Below the pieces are notes generated by a model. It saw only the letters and a list, made by a program, of their open reading frames with translations. It was not told where the DNA came from and ran no database searches. 64,000 bases of DNA from Pseudomonas lijiangensis (GTDB lineage Bacteria > Pseudomonadota > Gammaproteobacteria > Pseudomonadales > Pseudomonadaceae): positions 2,305,001 to 2,369,000 of the forward strand of contig NZ_CP076668.1 of assembly GCF_018968705.1 (NCBI RefSeq), written 5' to 3'. Both the position numbers and the translations under genes were made by a program. Below are positions 63,552-64,000 of this stretch, piece after piece; positions within the stretch are counted from its first letter, which is position 1; each line of letters opens with the position of its first letter.

Positions 63552-64000
63552 CTATCCTTGTAACGCCTCACGCATGGTCTGCATCTTCAGATCACTCTCC
63601 CGATACTCGCTCTCCGGCTCCGATTCACTGACCAGCCCGCACCCGGCAAACAGGGTCGCTCTGTGGCCATCCAGCAGCGCAGAGCGCAAGGCGACGGCAA
63701 ATTCGCAACTGCCTCGATCATCCAGCCAGCCCACCGGTCCGGCGTACCAGCCACGGTCCAGATGCTCGTGATTGCGGATGTAATCCAGCGCCTTGCTTCG
63801 CGGCAAACCGCCCACCGCCGGGGTGGGGTGCAGGCTTTCGGCGATGCCCAGCAGGCTGGTGGTGGGTGCCAGCGTGCCCTGGACCGGTGTCAGCAGATGC
63901 TGAATATGCGGCAGCTTGTGCAGGCGCGGCTGCGGGGCGATATCCAGTTCCAGGCAATGCTGGCTCAGACACTCCTTCAGGCTGGCGACCACCATCGCAT
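63552..64000 (-). CDS. Isochorismate synthase (EntC/PchA-type), C-terminal part
   Basis: The last 149 residues of a chorismate-binding enzyme; the 5' part lies beyond the right edge and the frame is open at 64000. The conserved block SLHPTPAVGGLPRSKAL is followed by the helix around HEHLDRGWYAGPVGWLD and the metal-binding end FAGCGLVSESEPESEYRESDLKMQTM. This pattern separates isochorismate synthases from anthranilate synthases. The enzyme makes isochorismate for salicylate, DHB siderophores or menaquinone; with pseudomonads lacking menaquinone, a siderophore cluster to the right is likely. Confidence 0.88.
   Translation of the reverse strand, partial: AMVVASLKECLSQHCLELDIAPQPRLHKLPHIQHLLTPVQGTLAPTTSLLGIAESLHPTPAVGGLPRSKALDYIRNHEHLDRGWYAGPVGWLDDRGSCEFAVALRSALLDGHRATLFAGCGLVSESEPESEYRESDLKMQTMREALQG

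Overview
The window looks like a chromosomal segment of a fluorescent Pseudomonas, probably of the P. syringae group. This is an inference from an NfxB/MexC/MexD-like locus, a MvaT-type H-NS protein, a Pseudomonas-style malate:quinone oxidoreductase, DUF3077-type small proteins and REP/REPIN palindromes. No rRNA, tRNA or CRISPR array was seen.

Layout. 0-5.8 kb: end of an epimerase gene, then a redox/detoxification cluster (two short-chain dehydrogenases, a quinone-reductase-like enzyme, a LysR regulator and an Old Yellow Enzyme). 5.8-10 kb: an accessory patch with a HEPN-type fragment, an MFS exporter, an orphan MvaT-like protein, a PilL-N-like lipoprotein of the kind carried by integrative elements, and an Abi-like protein with an RNxxxH motif. 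10-21.7 kb: mostly ordinary genes (atypical Nramp transporter, CHASE3-type chemoreceptor, LysR/glyoxalase-like pair, mqo, Lrp regulator, EamA exporter, cupin, MocA-like transferase). 21.9-28.2 kb: TetR, RND adaptor and pump, then a stand-alone ketoacyl-ACP synthase; the same 24-bp operator-like site lies before tetR and before the pump genes. 29-31.4 kb: sad and ptrR, divergent. 32.3-37.5 kb: LysR, SDR, MFS and a two-subunit transketolase operon. 38-43.2 kb: a MexB-like RND pump with adaptor and TetR.

43.4-54.5 kb is the richest accessory stretch. A 1245-residue protein joins a PD-(D/E)xK-like nuclease end to a STAND-type P-loop NTPase and a long C-terminal region, which is the architecture of Avs-like antiphage sensors. 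Debris of a membrane protein and of an IS5-type transposase follows. Next come a four-gene oxygenase cluster (diiron desaturase/hydroxylase, Rieske ferredoxin, ferredoxin reductase, TIM-barrel isomerase) opposite a LacI regulator, a 176-bp MITE-like element with perfect 19-bp ends, and a TIR-domain protein.

54.6-64 kb: a DUF3077-type gene with a notable leader that can form mutually exclusive RNA structures around a possible 20-residue leader peptide, two periplasmic proteins, a membrane diguanylate cyclase, a MexCD-like pump with its NfxB regulator but no oprJ, and the 3' part of an isochorismate synthase gene at the right edge. The three RND systems all lack an outer-membrane channel gene. 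The candidates most worth following are the DUF3077 leader switch, the nuclease-STAND protein, the efflux/ketoacyl-synthase regulon and the LacI-linked oxygenase cluster.
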